Of a DNA stretch of 64,000 nt, positions 1 through 7,803 are shown piece after piece. The stretch is from Chitinophagaceae bacterium (GTDB lineage: Bacteria; Bacteroidota; Bacteroidia; Chitinophagales; Chitinophagaceae): contig JAIYAN010000023.1 of the NCBI GenBank assembly GCA_027489035.1, positions 124,001-188,000 on the forward strand. Reading direction: 5' to 3'. The translations under genes were made by a program, and so were the position numbers. The stretch's first letter is position 1; every line of letters starts with the position of its first letter. Under the pieces are notes generated by a model that searched no databases, was not told the origin of the DNA, and saw only the letters and a list, made by a program, of their open reading frames with translations.

Positions 1-214
1 AGACCAACCGATGAAGGATCTCCGATTTATCTAATTCGCTTATTTTGTTTTTATCTAAAAGTGCCTCTAGATTTTTATTGATGCTTTTCTGCGCATTAGC
101 AATTACGGTTTCGTTGGTATCAAACAAGATGGTTTGATACCCATTTTGAGCAGCACATAGCGCAATTCCACTTCCCATTGTTCCTGCGCCGGTTACACAT
201 ATTTTGTTGATCAT
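1..214 (-). CDS. 3-hydroxyacyl-CoA dehydrogenase, N-terminal part (runs off the window start)
   Basis: Only the first 71 codons are present; the rest lies beyond base 1. The translation begins MINKICVTGAGTMGSGIALC, the Rossmann NAD-binding fingerprint (GAGTMGSGIA) of 3-hydroxyacyl- or 3-hydroxybutyryl-CoA dehydrogenases, followed by an acidic residue at the end of beta-2 (LFDTN) that fits NAD preference. The family oxidises L-3-hydroxyacyl-CoA to 3-ketoacyl-CoA in fatty-acid or butyrate metabolism. The ATG at 214 is the natural start because the fingerprint follows at once. Chain-length specificity cannot be judged from this fragment. A separate gene carrying only the C-terminal domain of this family lies at 31811-32425. 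Confidence 0.85.
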   Translation of the reverse strand, partial: MINKICVTGAGTMGSGIALCAAQNGYQTILFDTNETVIANAQKSINKNLEALLDKNKISELDKSEILHRLV

Positions 215-266
215 AATGCAAAAATAAAAAAGAGTATCCTATAATGTTGAACTAAATTAGGAATTG

Positions 267-297
267 TAAAAAAGGCATCTCCATCGAGATGCCTTTT
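267..297 (-). terminator. Rho-independent terminator after the 348-872 gene
   Basis: The arms AAAGGCATCT and AGATGCCTTT pair as a 10-bp stem around a 6-nt loop at 271-296. The run of A before it becomes a T-run on the minus strand, so it suits the gene ending at 348. It also has T after the right arm and may act in both directions. Confidence 0.8.
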
Positions 298-347
298 TAT
301 TTATTGAATAGAAGTAAGAATTACATTCTATTTTGTATAAAATTGAA

Positions 348-872
348 TTAATATTTGTAAGCAATTCCTTTCTTTATAGCTTGACTTCCTCCTATTTGAT
401 TTGAACTAGATCCCACTGTGGTTTTGTCAGAAGTCATGAAAATAAAAGGGCAACCTATTGCAGCAGCAGCCATTTTTAATTTCTTATCAGCTTTTTTATC
501 GCCTGTGTTTCCAGTTTGAAAATTAATCATTGCAGTTTTACCCTTGATTTCATCAACCCTAGTTAAACCAGCAATGTATGACTTATCTTCAAATACAATT
601 ACTTTTTCCCAATCTTCATCAGAACTTACACTGATTTTTTCAGTTACTTTCTCAATACGGCCAGATTTTCCATAAACAATCTTTTCGATTGCATATTTGC
701 TTACTGAATTTTCTGCATCTTCGCCTTCATACTTGTACGTGATTACAAACTCATCAACTTTAACAACCTTTCCTTTGATCGTTTCACCTGAATGCTTTGT
801 AATAACGTCACTTTGAGCAAAAGAAACCATAAAACTAAATAGCAAAAATGCAAATACTGTAATCTTTTTCAT
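348..872 (-). CDS. Secreted hypothetical protein, 174 aa
   Basis: The first 20 residues (MKKITVFAFLLFSFMVSFAQ) are a typical signal peptide with a probable cut after AFAQ-like residues, so the protein is exported. The mature part begins with a short beta-rich segment (HSGETIKGKVVKVDEFVITYKY) of a type common in small exported Bacteroidota proteins, where a sequence element describing a 'trait to store' is followed by an IEKIVYGKSG-like strand. The C-terminal third is rich in Gly and Ser. No catalytic motif is visible and the function is unknown. It is transcribed alone, with its own terminator at 267-297 and a TACATTTG box upstream at 896-889. Confidence 0.75.
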   Translation of the reverse strand: MKKITVFAFLLFSFMVSFAQSDVITKHSGETIKGKVVKVDEFVITYKYEGEDAENSVSKYAIEKIVYGKSGRIEKVTEKISVSSDEDWEKVIVFEDKSYIAGLTRVDEIKGKTAMINFQTGNTGDKKADKKLKMAAAAIGCPFIFMTSDKTTVGSSSNQIGGSQAIKKGIAYKY

Positions 873-888
873 AATTTTTATTTTTTTT

Positions 889-896
889 CAAATGTA
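889..896 (-). promoter_or_regulatory. Candidate -7 box for the 348-872 gene
   Basis: Read on the minus strand this is TACATTTG, a full match to the Bacteroidota -7 consensus TAnnTTTG, 16 nt before the ATG at 872. No TTTG is found 19 nt further upstream, so support is partial. Confidence 0.5.
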
Positions 897-999
897 GCAA
901 AAAAATTAAACTTGTGTTATTTTTTTATGGGGTTTTTTGATTCAAGGCTTTCAATAATTTAAATAAATCGCCTCAAAATTTCACTTTAAATATTGTGTT

Positions 1000-2031
1000 T
1001 TAAATTGCTGAAGTAAATTGTTTTAAAAATCGAACATCATTTTCACTGAACAACCGCAAATCTTTAACTTGATAGGTTAACATGGTAATTCTTTCGATGC
1101 CCATTCCAAAAGCAAAGCCGGTATATTTTTTACTATCAATGCCACAGTTGTCAAGTACAGAAGGATGCACCATTCCGCAACCTAAAATTTCTACCCAACC
1201 TGTTCTTTTGCAAACACTACAACCCTCGCCACCACAAATCAAACAACTGATGTCCATTTCGGCACTTGGTTCGGTAAATGGAAAATATGAAGGACGGAAT
1301 CGAACTTTTACATTTTCGCCAAACATCTCTTTTACAAAGAAGTAAAGGGTTTGTTTAAGATCGGCAAAAGATACATTTTCGGCAATGTATAATCCCTCCA
1401 CCTGATTAAAAAAGCAATGTGCTCTTGCGCTGATGGTTTCGTTTCTATAAACTCTACCTGGACAAATAATTCTCAAAGGCAATTCGCCTTTCTCCATTGC
1501 TCTAATTTGCGCACTGCTTGTGTGTGTGCGTAAAAGCCAATCTGGGTTTTGGCTGATATAAAACGTATCCTGCATGTCTCTAGCCGGATGATTTTCGGGA
1601 AGATTTAATGCGGTAAAATTGTGCCAGTCGTCTTCAATTTCTGGTCCTTCTGCAACCGAAAAGCCCAAGCGTTGAAAAATGGATATGATTTTATTGTGTA
1701 CAATGCTGATGGGATGACGGGCGCCGATATTGATTGGCTGACCAGGCAAACTTAAATCCATGTTAAAATCTATCTGATCTGCTTTGGATTCAACCGCATT
1801 AGAAAAATTTTCAAAAGCCGCTTCTGTAAATATCTTGAATTCATTCAAAAGTTGTCCGGCATCTTTTTTTTGTTCAACAGGCACGTTCTTCATTTCGCCC
1901 ATAATGGCTTTCACAATGCCCTTTGTGCCTAAATATTTTATACGAAATGCTTCCAGTTCTTCTTTATTGGTAACAACTGAAGATTCGATTTCCTTTTTAT
2001 TTTGCTCAATTTGAGTCATTAAATCGTTCAT
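1000..2031 (-). CDS. pheS: Phenylalanine-tRNA ligase alpha subunit
   Basis: This is the catalytic subunit of the (alpha-beta)2 enzyme that charges tRNA-Phe in the cytoplasm. At 343 aa it has the usual family length. An N-terminal coiled-coil arm (about residues 1-90, with EELEAFRIKYLGTKG) is followed by the class II core: HPISIVHNKI, HPARDMQDTFYI, the motif 2 region RTHTSSAQIRAM with GRVYRNETISARAHCFF, and a motif 3 region ending GFAFGMGIERITMLTY. The start at 2031 is chosen because a TACCTTTG promoter box ends only 4 nt upstream; an alternative ATG lies four codons later. The beta-subunit gene is not adjacent but at 53782-56205, about 52 kb away. Confidence 0.97.
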   Translation of the reverse strand: MNDLMTQIEQNKKEIESSVVTNKEELEAFRIKYLGTKGIVKAIMGEMKNVPVEQKKDAGQLLNEFKIFTEAAFENFSNAVESKADQIDFNMDLSLPGQPINIGARHPISIVHNKIISIFQRLGFSVAEGPEIEDDWHNFTALNLPENHPARDMQDTFYISQNPDWLLRTHTSSAQIRAMEKGELPLRIICPGRVYRNETISARAHCFFNQVEGLYIAENVSFADLKQTLYFFVKEMFGENVKVRFRPSYFPFTEPSAEMDISCLICGGEGCSVCKRTGWVEILGCGMVHPSVLDNCGIDSKKYTGFAFGMGIERITMLTYQVKDLRLFSENDVRFLKQFTSAI

Positions 2032-2035
2032 GTGA

Positions 2036-2043
2036 CAAAGGTA
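2036..2043 (-). promoter_or_regulatory. -7 box directly before pheS (leaderless candidate)
   Basis: The minus strand reads TACCTTTG, then TCAC, then the ATG of pheS. With the usual -7 geometry transcription would begin within 1 nt of the start codon. No clear -33 TTTG is seen. Confidence 0.55.
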
Positions 2044-2117
2044 ACGGGCATTTTTTAAAATCTAAGATTGATTTTTTGAATTATTTTTTTCTATAACTTT
2101 AAGAAAAAAATAAAACT

Positions 2118-2882
2118 ATGTCACTATTCAAATCTGGAAATCCTACACTTTCTGAAAATAAATTCAGAAGTACAACAATCACAACAATTACCGACGAAAA
2201 TGCAATGACCATCAAGGGTACATTGAATAAATTTGGCTTCATGCTGTTAATGTTAATGGGCTCGGCATTTTATTCTTGGAAAGAAGCTGATAATGCAGGT
2301 GCTAACGTAATGCCTATGATACTTGGTGGAGCTATCGGCGGGTTGGTAATTGCCATTGTATTAATGTTTAAAAAAGAGTGGGCGCCTTTTTTGGCACCTC
2401 TTTACGCATTATTAGAAGGCTTATTTATAGGTGCTATTTCTTCATTTTTCAATCAAGCTTACCCAGGAATCGTAATGCAAGCTGTTGGCTTAACCTTTTC
2501 TGTTGGTATCGGGATGTATTTTCTTTATGCGATGCGCATCATCAGAGCAACTGAAAAGTTTAAATCTGTATTAATTACAGCTACTGTAGGTATTGCTTTA
2601 TTTTATTTTGCGATCATGATTTTAAGAATGTTAAGCGTAAATATCGACGAAACCATGCCTTTTGTAAATGGCGGCGGTATGTTTGGTATTGGATTTTCAT
2701 TATTAATAGTAGCCATAGCTGCTTTAAATTTAATCTTAGATTTCGATATGATTGAGCAAGGAGCTGAAATGGGGGCTCCAAAATATATGGAATGGTACGG
2801 CGCTTTCGGTTTGATGGTAACTTTCGTATGGTTATATATGGAGATATTGAGGTTGTTATCGAAATTTAGTAGTAGAAATTAG
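2118..2882 (+). CDS. Bax inhibitor-1/YccA-like integral membrane protein
   Basis: The 254-aa product has about seven hydrophobic segments after a polar N-terminus (roughly residues 1-35). That N-terminus holds NPTLSENKF and the phrase MTIKGTLNKFG, which are characteristic of the bacterial branch of the Bax-inhibitor-1/YccA family (PF12811 type). Family members are inner-membrane proteins proposed to act as pH-sensitive ion (calcium) leak channels or as modulators of membrane protein turnover; which applies here is unknown. The gene is divergent from pheS with an 86-bp gap. A 350-bp repeat-rich spacer follows the stop codon. Confidence 0.85.
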   Translation: MSLFKSGNPTLSENKFRSTTITTITDENAMTIKGTLNKFGFMLLMLMGSAFYSWKEADNAGANVMPMILGGAIGGLVIAIVLMFKKEWAPFLAPLYALLEGLFIGAISSFFNQAYPGIVMQAVGLTFSVGIGMYFLYAMRIIRATEKFKSVLITATVGIALFYFAIMILRMLSVNIDETMPFVNGGGMFGIGFSLLIVAIAALNLILDFDMIEQGAEMGAPKYMEWYGAFGLMVTFVWLYMEILRLLSKFSSRN

Positions 2883-2885
2883 AAA

Positions 2886-2955
2886 TGTTTGGTGTTTGGC
2901 GTTTGGTGTTTGAAGTCCCCATCCCCAACCCTTCCCCCGAAAGGTGAAGAGGGTT
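2886..2955 (+). repeat. Composite repeat: 7-bp TTTGGTG array plus CCCATCCCC module
   Basis: TTTGGTG, TTTGGCG and TTTGGTG units run into TTTGAAG, CCCATCCCCAACCCTTCCC and an AAAGGTGAAGAGGG segment that can pair back imperfectly. The same order of parts, with changes, is found inverted at 7722-7801. It starts a few bases after the stop codon of the preceding gene. Confidence 0.7.
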
Positions 2956-3032
2956 ATCCATTCTCCAAAATTTGGCAACGATAAATAATAAATCAATGTA
3001 ATTCCTTATTTTATATCAATCAAATTGACTAT

Positions 3033-3052
3033 CCCACGGTTTCAGCCGTGGG
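3033..3052. repeat. REP-like hairpin CCCACGG...CCGTGGG, copy 1
   Basis: Arms CCCACGG and CCGTGGG pair around TTTCAG, followed by a T-run. A nearly identical 20-bp element lies at 24698-24717. Each copy is followed by a second short hairpin (here 3081-3094), as in REP elements mobilised by RAYT transposases. No such transposase gene is in the window. Confidence 0.75.
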
Positions 3053-3123
3053 TTTTTGTTATTTTGTCTCGTCCTGAAAACACCGCCATCGGTGGACAAA
3101 ATCCCCAACCTTTTGAACTCGTT

Positions 3124-3151
3124 GTAAGGGTTGAAAATTTTCAACCCCTAC
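3124..3151. repeat. 28-bp palindromic repeat, copy 1
   Basis: The core GGGTTGAAAATTTTCAACCC (3128-3147) is a perfect 20-bp palindrome. The full 28 bp, including the asymmetric ends GTAA and CTAC, recurs exactly but inverted at 35027-35054. Confidence 0.85.
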
Positions 3152-3185
3152 AAACTTCACAAACTTCTTGAACCTCTCAAACCTA
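3150..3185 (+). repeat. 9-bp tandem array, 4 units
   Basis: Units ACAAACTTC, ACAAACTTC, TTGAACCTC and TCAAACCTA follow each other without gaps. They belong to the nnnAACCTC / GAGGTTnnn family seen at five other places in the window. Confidence 0.75.
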
Positions 3186-3215
3186 TTGTAGTGTCAACTT
3201 TTTTCTGTTTATTTG
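3186..3215 (+). promoter_or_regulatory. Promoter of the M16 protease gene
   Basis: TTG at 3186-3188 (ATTG with the preceding base) and TTTATTTG at 3208-3215 are separated by exactly 19 nt, close to the Bacteroidota consensus TTTG-N19-TAnnTTTG. The ATG at 3233 lies 17 nt after the box. Confidence 0.6.
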
Positions 3216-3232
3216 AACATTAAATTTTTATT

Positions 3233-6064
3233 ATGAAAAAATCAGTGTTTTTGTTATCTATGATTTGCGTTTCTGCAAACGTGTTTTCTCAAGCTAAGCT
3301 CGTTGAAAAAGTGGTAAAAAAAGGAGATGAAATTATCATCCCTTATGAAAAATATGTGTTGCCTAATGGTTTAACCGTTGTATTACATGAAGACCATAGT
3401 GATCCAATAGTTCATGTGGATGTTACCTATCATGTGGGTAGTGCAAGAGAGGAAATTGGTAAAAGCGGTTTCGCGCATTTCTTTGAACACATGCAATTTC
3501 AAGGCAGTGATAACGTAGGTGATGAACAACATTTTAAAATCATAACCGAAGCTGGTGGTACTTTAAATGGTAGTACCAATCAAGATAGAACCAATTATTA
3601 TGAAACAGTACCAAGCAATCAACTCGAAAAAATGTTGTGGCTTGAGGCGGATAGAATGGGCTTTTTCTTAGACGCAGTAACACAAAAAAAATTCGAAATC
3701 CAAAGAAGTACGGTTAAAAATGAACGCGGACAGAATTACGATAATCGTCCTTATGGATTAGTTAATGAATTCAGCAGCAAAAATTTATATCCTTATGGTC
3801 ATCCATACAGCTGGTTAACCATTGGTTATGTTGAAGATTTAAACAGGGTTGATGTAGCAGATTTAAAAAACTTCTTTTTAAGATGGTATGGCCCAAATAA
3901 CGCTACGATTACCATTGGTGGCGATTTAAATCCTGCTGATGCATTGAAACTGATTGAAAAATATTTCGGCAGTATTCCAAAATGTCCGCAAGTAGATAAA
4001 ACAATTTTGCCTGCTGTACAATTAAATACAAATAGATATGTGTCTTATGTAGATAATTATGCAAAAGTGCCTTTATTGATGAAAACCTTTCCAACGGTGC
4101 CAAACTACGATAAAGACATGGGCGCATTAACATGTCTCGCTCAAATTATTGGCGTAGGTAAAACATCGGTTTTGTATCAAAATATGGTGAAAACGCAAAT
4201 GGCTTTACAAGCAAGTGCCTCAAGCCGTTTATCTGAGTTGGCTGGTGAATTTTCAATTCAAATTGTGCCTTTACCAGGAAAGTCATTGTCAATGATGGAT
4301 AGTTTGTTTAATGCTTCATTGGTTGAGTTTGAAAAACGTGGTGTTACTGATGATGATATCGAAAAATTCAAGGGCAGTATCGAATCTCAGTTTATTAATG
4401 GATTACAAAGTGTTTCTGGAAAAGTATCTCAGTTAGCAGCATTCCAAACATTTACTGGAAATCCAAACCAAACTGGTAAAATGCTTGACATGTATAAAGC
4501 AGTTACTAAAGCTGATGTGTTGCGCGTATACAATACATATATAAAAGGTAAGAATTGTGTAACCGTTAGTGTACTTACAAAATCAGATAAAAATGGTCCA
4601 GCCATGGCCGATGATTTCAAAATCGATTCATCTAATTACGATCGTCCAAATTATGGTTACGATGGCTTGACATATACCAAAGGAAAAGACAATTTCGATA
4701 GAAGTAAAATGCCTGGAACTGGGGCCAATCCTGTAGTGAAAGTGCCCAATTATTGGAAGAAAAAATTAGCAAATGGTGCCAATATCGTTGGTGCTTCTTA
4801 CAATGAATTGCCTATTATTAATATTTCAATCACCATCCCAGGAGGTCATCTTTCAAATGCCGCAGATACCTCAAAAGTTGGACTTGCTGGTTTTGTAGGC
4901 AGCATGTTGAATGAGGATACCAAAAATTATACAGCTGAGCAAATGACTGTTGCATTACAAAAATTAGGTAGTAGCGTTAGCGTAGGCGCTACACTTGATG
5001 GCATTCGCTTTAATATGCAATCACTAAAAGTAAATGTAGATAAAACCTTAGCCTTGCTTGAAGATCGTATGTTGAACCCGAAATTTTCTCAAGATGCTTT
5101 TAACCGTTTGCAAAAACAAGCATTGGAAGGATTTAAGCAAGCAAAATCACAACCAGCAACTATTGCAAGCAATGTATATAGTAAGTTAACTTACGGTGCC
5201 GACAATATTTTAGGGATGAATGATAACGGTACTGAGTACACGATAAAAAATTTAACCCTTGCTGACGTAGAAGAATATTACAAAACATTTTTAACGTCAA
5301 ACAGAACAAAGATTGTGGTAGTAGGAAATTTGTCGCAAGAAGAAACATTATCAAAACTAACGTTCATCAATAAGTTGCCGAATGTAAACTTGCCATTTGT
5401 AAAACCAACAGCAAAATCAAACGTAGAAAAAACAACGATTTATTTGGTTGATGTGCCTAAAGCTGCACAAACAGAATTTAGAATTGGAAAGGTGTTAGAT
5501 ATGCCTTACGATTTAACCGGTGAATATTATAAAGCAGATTTGATGAATTATGTGTTGGGTGCAAACTTCAACAGTAGATTGAATTTGAATTTAAGAGAAG
5601 ATAAAGGATGGACATACGGAGCGCGTGCAAATTTTAGTGGCAATAAGTATAGCGTTGAATATACATTCAGCTCTGGTATTCGTGCAAATGCAACAGATAG
5701 TGCATTAACAGAAGTACTTAAGGAAATCAACAATTATGCAAATTCAGGAATTACTGACGAAGAGATTAAATTTATGAAAAGCGCATTGGGACAAAGAGAT
5801 GCGTTATTGTATGAAACACCTAGTCAAAAATCAGGATTCGTTGGCAGATTATTGGAATATAATTTAGAAGGGACTTACATGGATGTTCAAAATAAAATAT
5901 TAGCCAACATCACCAAAAATGAAATAAATGCTTTGGCCAAAAAATGGCTTCAAACGGATAAGATGAATATTTTATTGGTTGGCGACAAAGCGAAAATTTT
6001 ACCCGGACTTAAAAAGTTTGGATATGAAATTATAGAGTTGGATGTTGATGGTAATAGAAAATAA
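3233..6064 (+). CDS. Exported M16-family zinc metalloprotease (insulinase/pitrilysin type)
   Basis: The 943-aa protein carries a signal peptide (about residues 1-19, ending NVFSQA) and two tandem M16 modules. The first holds the inverted zinc motif HFFEH near residues 82-86, with the distal Glu expected in the WLEADRMGF region further on. The second module (about residues 500-940) has M16 C-terminal domain features such as LREDKGWTYGARANFSG and no zinc site, the usual pattern of an active half paired with an inactive half. Members cleave peptides in the periplasm. The gene stands alone between two repeat spacers, with a promoter at 3186-3215 and a strong terminator at 6206-6236. Confidence 0.93.
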   Translation: MKKSVFLLSMICVSANVFSQAKLVEKVVKKGDEIIIPYEKYVLPNGLTVVLHEDHSDPIVHVDVTYHVGSAREEIGKSGFAHFFEHMQFQGSDNVGDEQHFKIITEAGGTLNGSTNQDRTNYYETVPSNQLEKMLWLEADRMGFFLDAVTQKKFEIQRSTVKNERGQNYDNRPYGLVNEFSSKNLYPYGHPYSWLTIGYVEDLNRVDVADLKNFFLRWYGPNNATITIGGDLNPADALKLIEKYFGSIPKCPQVDKTILPAVQLNTNRYVSYVDNYAKVPLLMKTFPTVPNYDKDMGALTCLAQIIGVGKTSVLYQNMVKTQMALQASASSRLSELAGEFSIQIVPLPGKSLSMMDSLFNASLVEFEKRGVTDDDIEKFKGSIESQFINGLQSVSGKVSQLAAFQTFTGNPNQTGKMLDMYKAVTKADVLRVYNTYIKGKNCVTVSVLTKSDKNGPAMADDFKIDSSNYDRPNYGYDGLTYTKGKDNFDRSKMPGTGANPVVKVPNYWKKKLANGANIVGASYNELPIINISITIPGGHLSNAADTSKVGLAGFVGSMLNEDTKNYTAEQMTVALQKLGSSVSVGATLDGIRFNMQSLKVNVDKTLALLEDRMLNPKFSQDAFNRLQKQALEGFKQAKSQPATIASNVYSKLTYGADNILGMNDNGTEYTIKNLTLADVEEYYKTFLTSNRTKIVVVGNLSQEETLSKLTFINKLPNVNLPFVKPTAKSNVEKTTIYLVDVPKAAQTEFRIGKVLDMPYDLTGEYYKADLMNYVLGANFNSRLNLNLREDKGWTYGARANFSGNKYSVEYTFSSGIRANATDSALTEVLKEINNYANSGITDEEIKFMKSALGQRDALLYETPSQKSGFVGRLLEYNLEGTYMDVQNKILANITKNEINALAKKWLQTDKMNILLVGDKAKILPGLKKFGYEIIELDVDGNRK

Positions 6065-6205
6065 GATCTAAACAATCAAGCTCCGTAGAGCGCATGTCGT
6101 TAAAAACTATCTGATCTAAAGCTCTGTAGGAGCTAGATGTTCATAAAGAAATCGACATCATCTACTTAAGAGCTCCTTAGGTGCGACATGGCCTCACAAA
6201 AAATC

Positions 6206-6236
6206 AAAGCTCCGTAAAAAATACGGAGCTTTTTTA
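6206..6236 (+). terminator. Rho-independent terminator after the M16 protease gene
   Basis: AAGCTCCGTA and TACGGAGCTT form a 10-bp stem with an A-rich 5-nt loop followed by a T-run. The stem is itself a copy of the GCTCC repeat family of this spacer. Confidence 0.85.
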
Positions 6237-6310
6237 TATATAATTGCCATCATTCGATAATTATATCGCACCTACGGAGCTATTATTATATCGCAATTTT
6301 AGCCTTTGTT

Positions 6311-6490
6311 ATGTCGCTCCGCTGGAGCTTGTAATTAATGAATCGATATAATTATTTCACTATAATTATATCGCTCCGCTGGAGCTTGTAATAAATGAAT
6401 CAATATAATTATTTCACTATAATTATATCGCTACAATAGAGCTTAAAAAAATGAATCGTTATATAATTATATCGATTCTATAAAGCTGTG
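6311..6490 (+). repeat. 57-bp tandem repeat, about 3.3 units
   Basis: Units start at the ATRTCG motif at 6311, 6368 and 6425 (spacing exactly 57), with a shortened fourth at 6469 (spacing 44). Units one and two differ at only a few positions and both contain TCGCTCCGCTGGAGCTTG; units three and four are more degenerate (CGCTACAATAGAGC, CGATTCTATAAAGC), so the array decays to the right. Confidence 0.85.
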
Positions 6491-6548
6491 ATAAAATTTG
6501 GTTACCGCTAAAGTTTTGGATTGAAAAAAACTTATGGTTACAAACAAA

Positions 6549-7328
6549 TTATTTCGAATTAGAAATAATCTCATCATAAACCCCATCCCACAAGGCAATT
6601 CTTGATTTAAGTGAGGCGATCGTTGATTCTGTTGCTTCTTTCCAATATTGATCGTCTGTACAACAAAGATTGGCAGTCATTTCTAACGCCAAATGGCTGT
6701 GGTGTCCACCATCCACTTCGATATGTCTTTCTAAATAATATTTAAAAATTGAAATGCTATCTGGGAACGTTTTATCAATATCATTTATGATGGAAAGAAA
6801 CATGTTTGGAATTAAATCTTCTCTGCCAAAAGTAAAAGTGGCAGCTTGTAAATGTGGCTTTTCTGTTTGAATGATTTGAAAAGTAAAACGAACAAATTCT
6901 CTAGCAGCACTTGGTACATTAGCTTGCTCAAAAGCCATCTCCAAATTGTTGTGTTGCTTTAGTTCCTTAATAAAAGTTTCAATCATTGATGAATTGGCAT
7001 TCGCTTGTTTCATGGCATTCAAATACAATTCAAAATGACTTACTCTATTGCCATCTTGGTCCACGTCTGATTCTTCGCCCACTACAATTTCATTGATTAA
7101 AAACCTGGTATCTGCAGAACCAATTGGAAACCACGGTACAGAAGTACAGGTTAAATTATTTTGAAGCGATTTTAATAAAGACATAAAATCCCAAACAGCA
7201 AACACATGGTATTGCATGAAAACTTTTAACGAATCAGTGTTATTGATAACGCCGTAAACTTTATGGTTTATAATTTCTTGGCGAAGGGGTTCAATTTCTT
7301 GTTGAATTTTTTCGATGTATGGATTCAT
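6549..7328 (-). CDS. DUF3050 family protein (heme-oxygenase-like fold)
   Basis: The 259-aa cytoplasmic protein shows the DUF3050 (PF11251) pattern: an early YGVINNTDSLKVFMQYHVFAVWDFMSLLK-type region, a central FLINEIVVGEESD and a late ERHIEVDGGHHSHLALEM block with conserved His and Glu residues. That arrangement is reminiscent of the all-helical heme-oxygenase/TENA-like fold with metal ligands. No reaction has been assigned to the family that I can rely on. It stands alone on the minus strand, followed by the GCTCC repeat spacer. Confidence 0.85.
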   Translation of the reverse strand: MNPYIEKIQQEIEPLRQEIINHKVYGVINNTDSLKVFMQYHVFAVWDFMSLLKSLQNNLTCTSVPWFPIGSADTRFLINEIVVGEESDVDQDGNRVSHFELYLNAMKQANANSSMIETFIKELKQHNNLEMAFEQANVPSAAREFVRFTFQIIQTEKPHLQAATFTFGREDLIPNMFLSIINDIDKTFPDSISIFKYYLERHIEVDGGHHSHLALEMTANLCCTDDQYWKEATESTIASLKSRIALWDGVYDEIISNSK

Positions 7329-7503
7329 TTCTTAAAACAAGTTATAAATTTTGCACAAAATAAGTACCTATGCTTCAAATAAACATATTTAATACATGAA
7401 TTGTTTATAGAAATAAAAAGATTTGTTTTTGGAAGGGAGAAAGGGTTAAGTCGCTGAGCTGGTTTGAGGGTTTAAGGTTTTATGCATTTCCGTTTTTGGA
7501 AAA

Positions 7504-7548
7504 AAGGTTCAAAAGGTTCAATAAGTTCAATGAGTTCAAAAGGTTGGA
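7504..7548 (+). repeat. 9-bp tandem array, 5 units
   Basis: Units AAGGTTCAA, AAGGTTCAA, TAAGTTCAA, TGAGTTCAA and AAGGTTGGA run without gaps. The 48 bases from 7513 are repeated at 7630 with about four substitutions. Confidence 0.8.
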
Positions 7549-7620
7549 AGCATTTTCCATGTAGTATCATCTTTCTTTTTTATAAAAAAACTTCGTGACT
7601 TAGCGCCTTTGTGTCAATAA

Positions 7621-7665
7621 AATGCTCAAAAGGTTCAATGGGTTCAATGAGTTCAAAAGGTTGGA
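7621..7665 (+). repeat. 9-bp tandem array, 5 units (near-duplicate of 7504-7548)
   Basis: Units AATGCTCAA, AAGGTTCAA, TGGGTTCAA, TGAGTTCAA and AAGGTTGGA. Together with the flank to 7677 it copies 7513-7560 at an offset of 117 bp. Confidence 0.8.
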
Positions 7666-7721
7666 AACATTTTTCATTTTTAGCTTATTAATCCAATAGA
7701 ATATCTTGAACCTTACGTTGT

Positions 7722-7801
7722 CAAGCTCCCATTACCTTTTTTGGGAAAGGTTTGGGGATGGGTGGGCTTCAAACAACAAACAATAAACAACAAACCTCTT
7801 G
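7722..7801 (-). repeat. Composite repeat, inverted copy of the 2886-2955 module
   Basis: On the minus strand a TTTGTTG/TTTATTG 7-bp array runs into TTTGAAGCCC, CCCATCCCCAAACCTTTCCC and an AAAGGTAATGGGAGC arm. This is the same order of parts as at 2886-2955. Confidence 0.7.
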
Positions 7802-7803
7802 TT

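Larger units (their letters stand above)
2883..3232. repeat. Repeat-filled spacer between the Bax-inhibitor and M16 protease genes
   Basis: No gene is seen in these 350 bases. From left to right they hold a TTTGGTG-type 7-bp array (2886-2913), a CCCATCCCC module with an imperfect hairpin (about 2916-2955), a REP-like hairpin (3033-3052) with a smaller hairpin CACCG/CGGTG (3081-3094), a 28-bp near-palindrome (3124-3151), four 9-bp tandem units (3150-3185), and the protease promoter. Confidence 0.8.
6065..6548. repeat. GCTCC-type repeat cluster in a gene-free spacer
   Basis: No gene is seen in these 484 bases. At least seven degenerate copies of a motif close to AGCTCCGTAGGTGCGACATG occur in both orientations, for example near 6079-6100, 6120-6141, 6168-6191 (inverted), 6207-6231 (as terminator stem), 6264-6283 (inverted) and in the 57-bp array from 6311. 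Most can form short GCTCC/GGAGC hairpins. The stretch between copies is dominated by ATATAATTAT-like sequence. Confidence 0.8.
7329..7803. repeat. Repeat-filled spacer between DUF3050 and T9SS-protein genes
   Basis: No gene is seen in these 475 bases. They contain two 9-bp arrays (7504-7548 and 7621-7665), a CTTCGTGaCTTaGCGCCTTTG-like stretch near 7588-7612 related to sequence near 35288, an imperfect hairpin module and a 7-bp CAAACAA array ending just before the stop codon of the next minus-strand gene. Confidence 0.8.
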
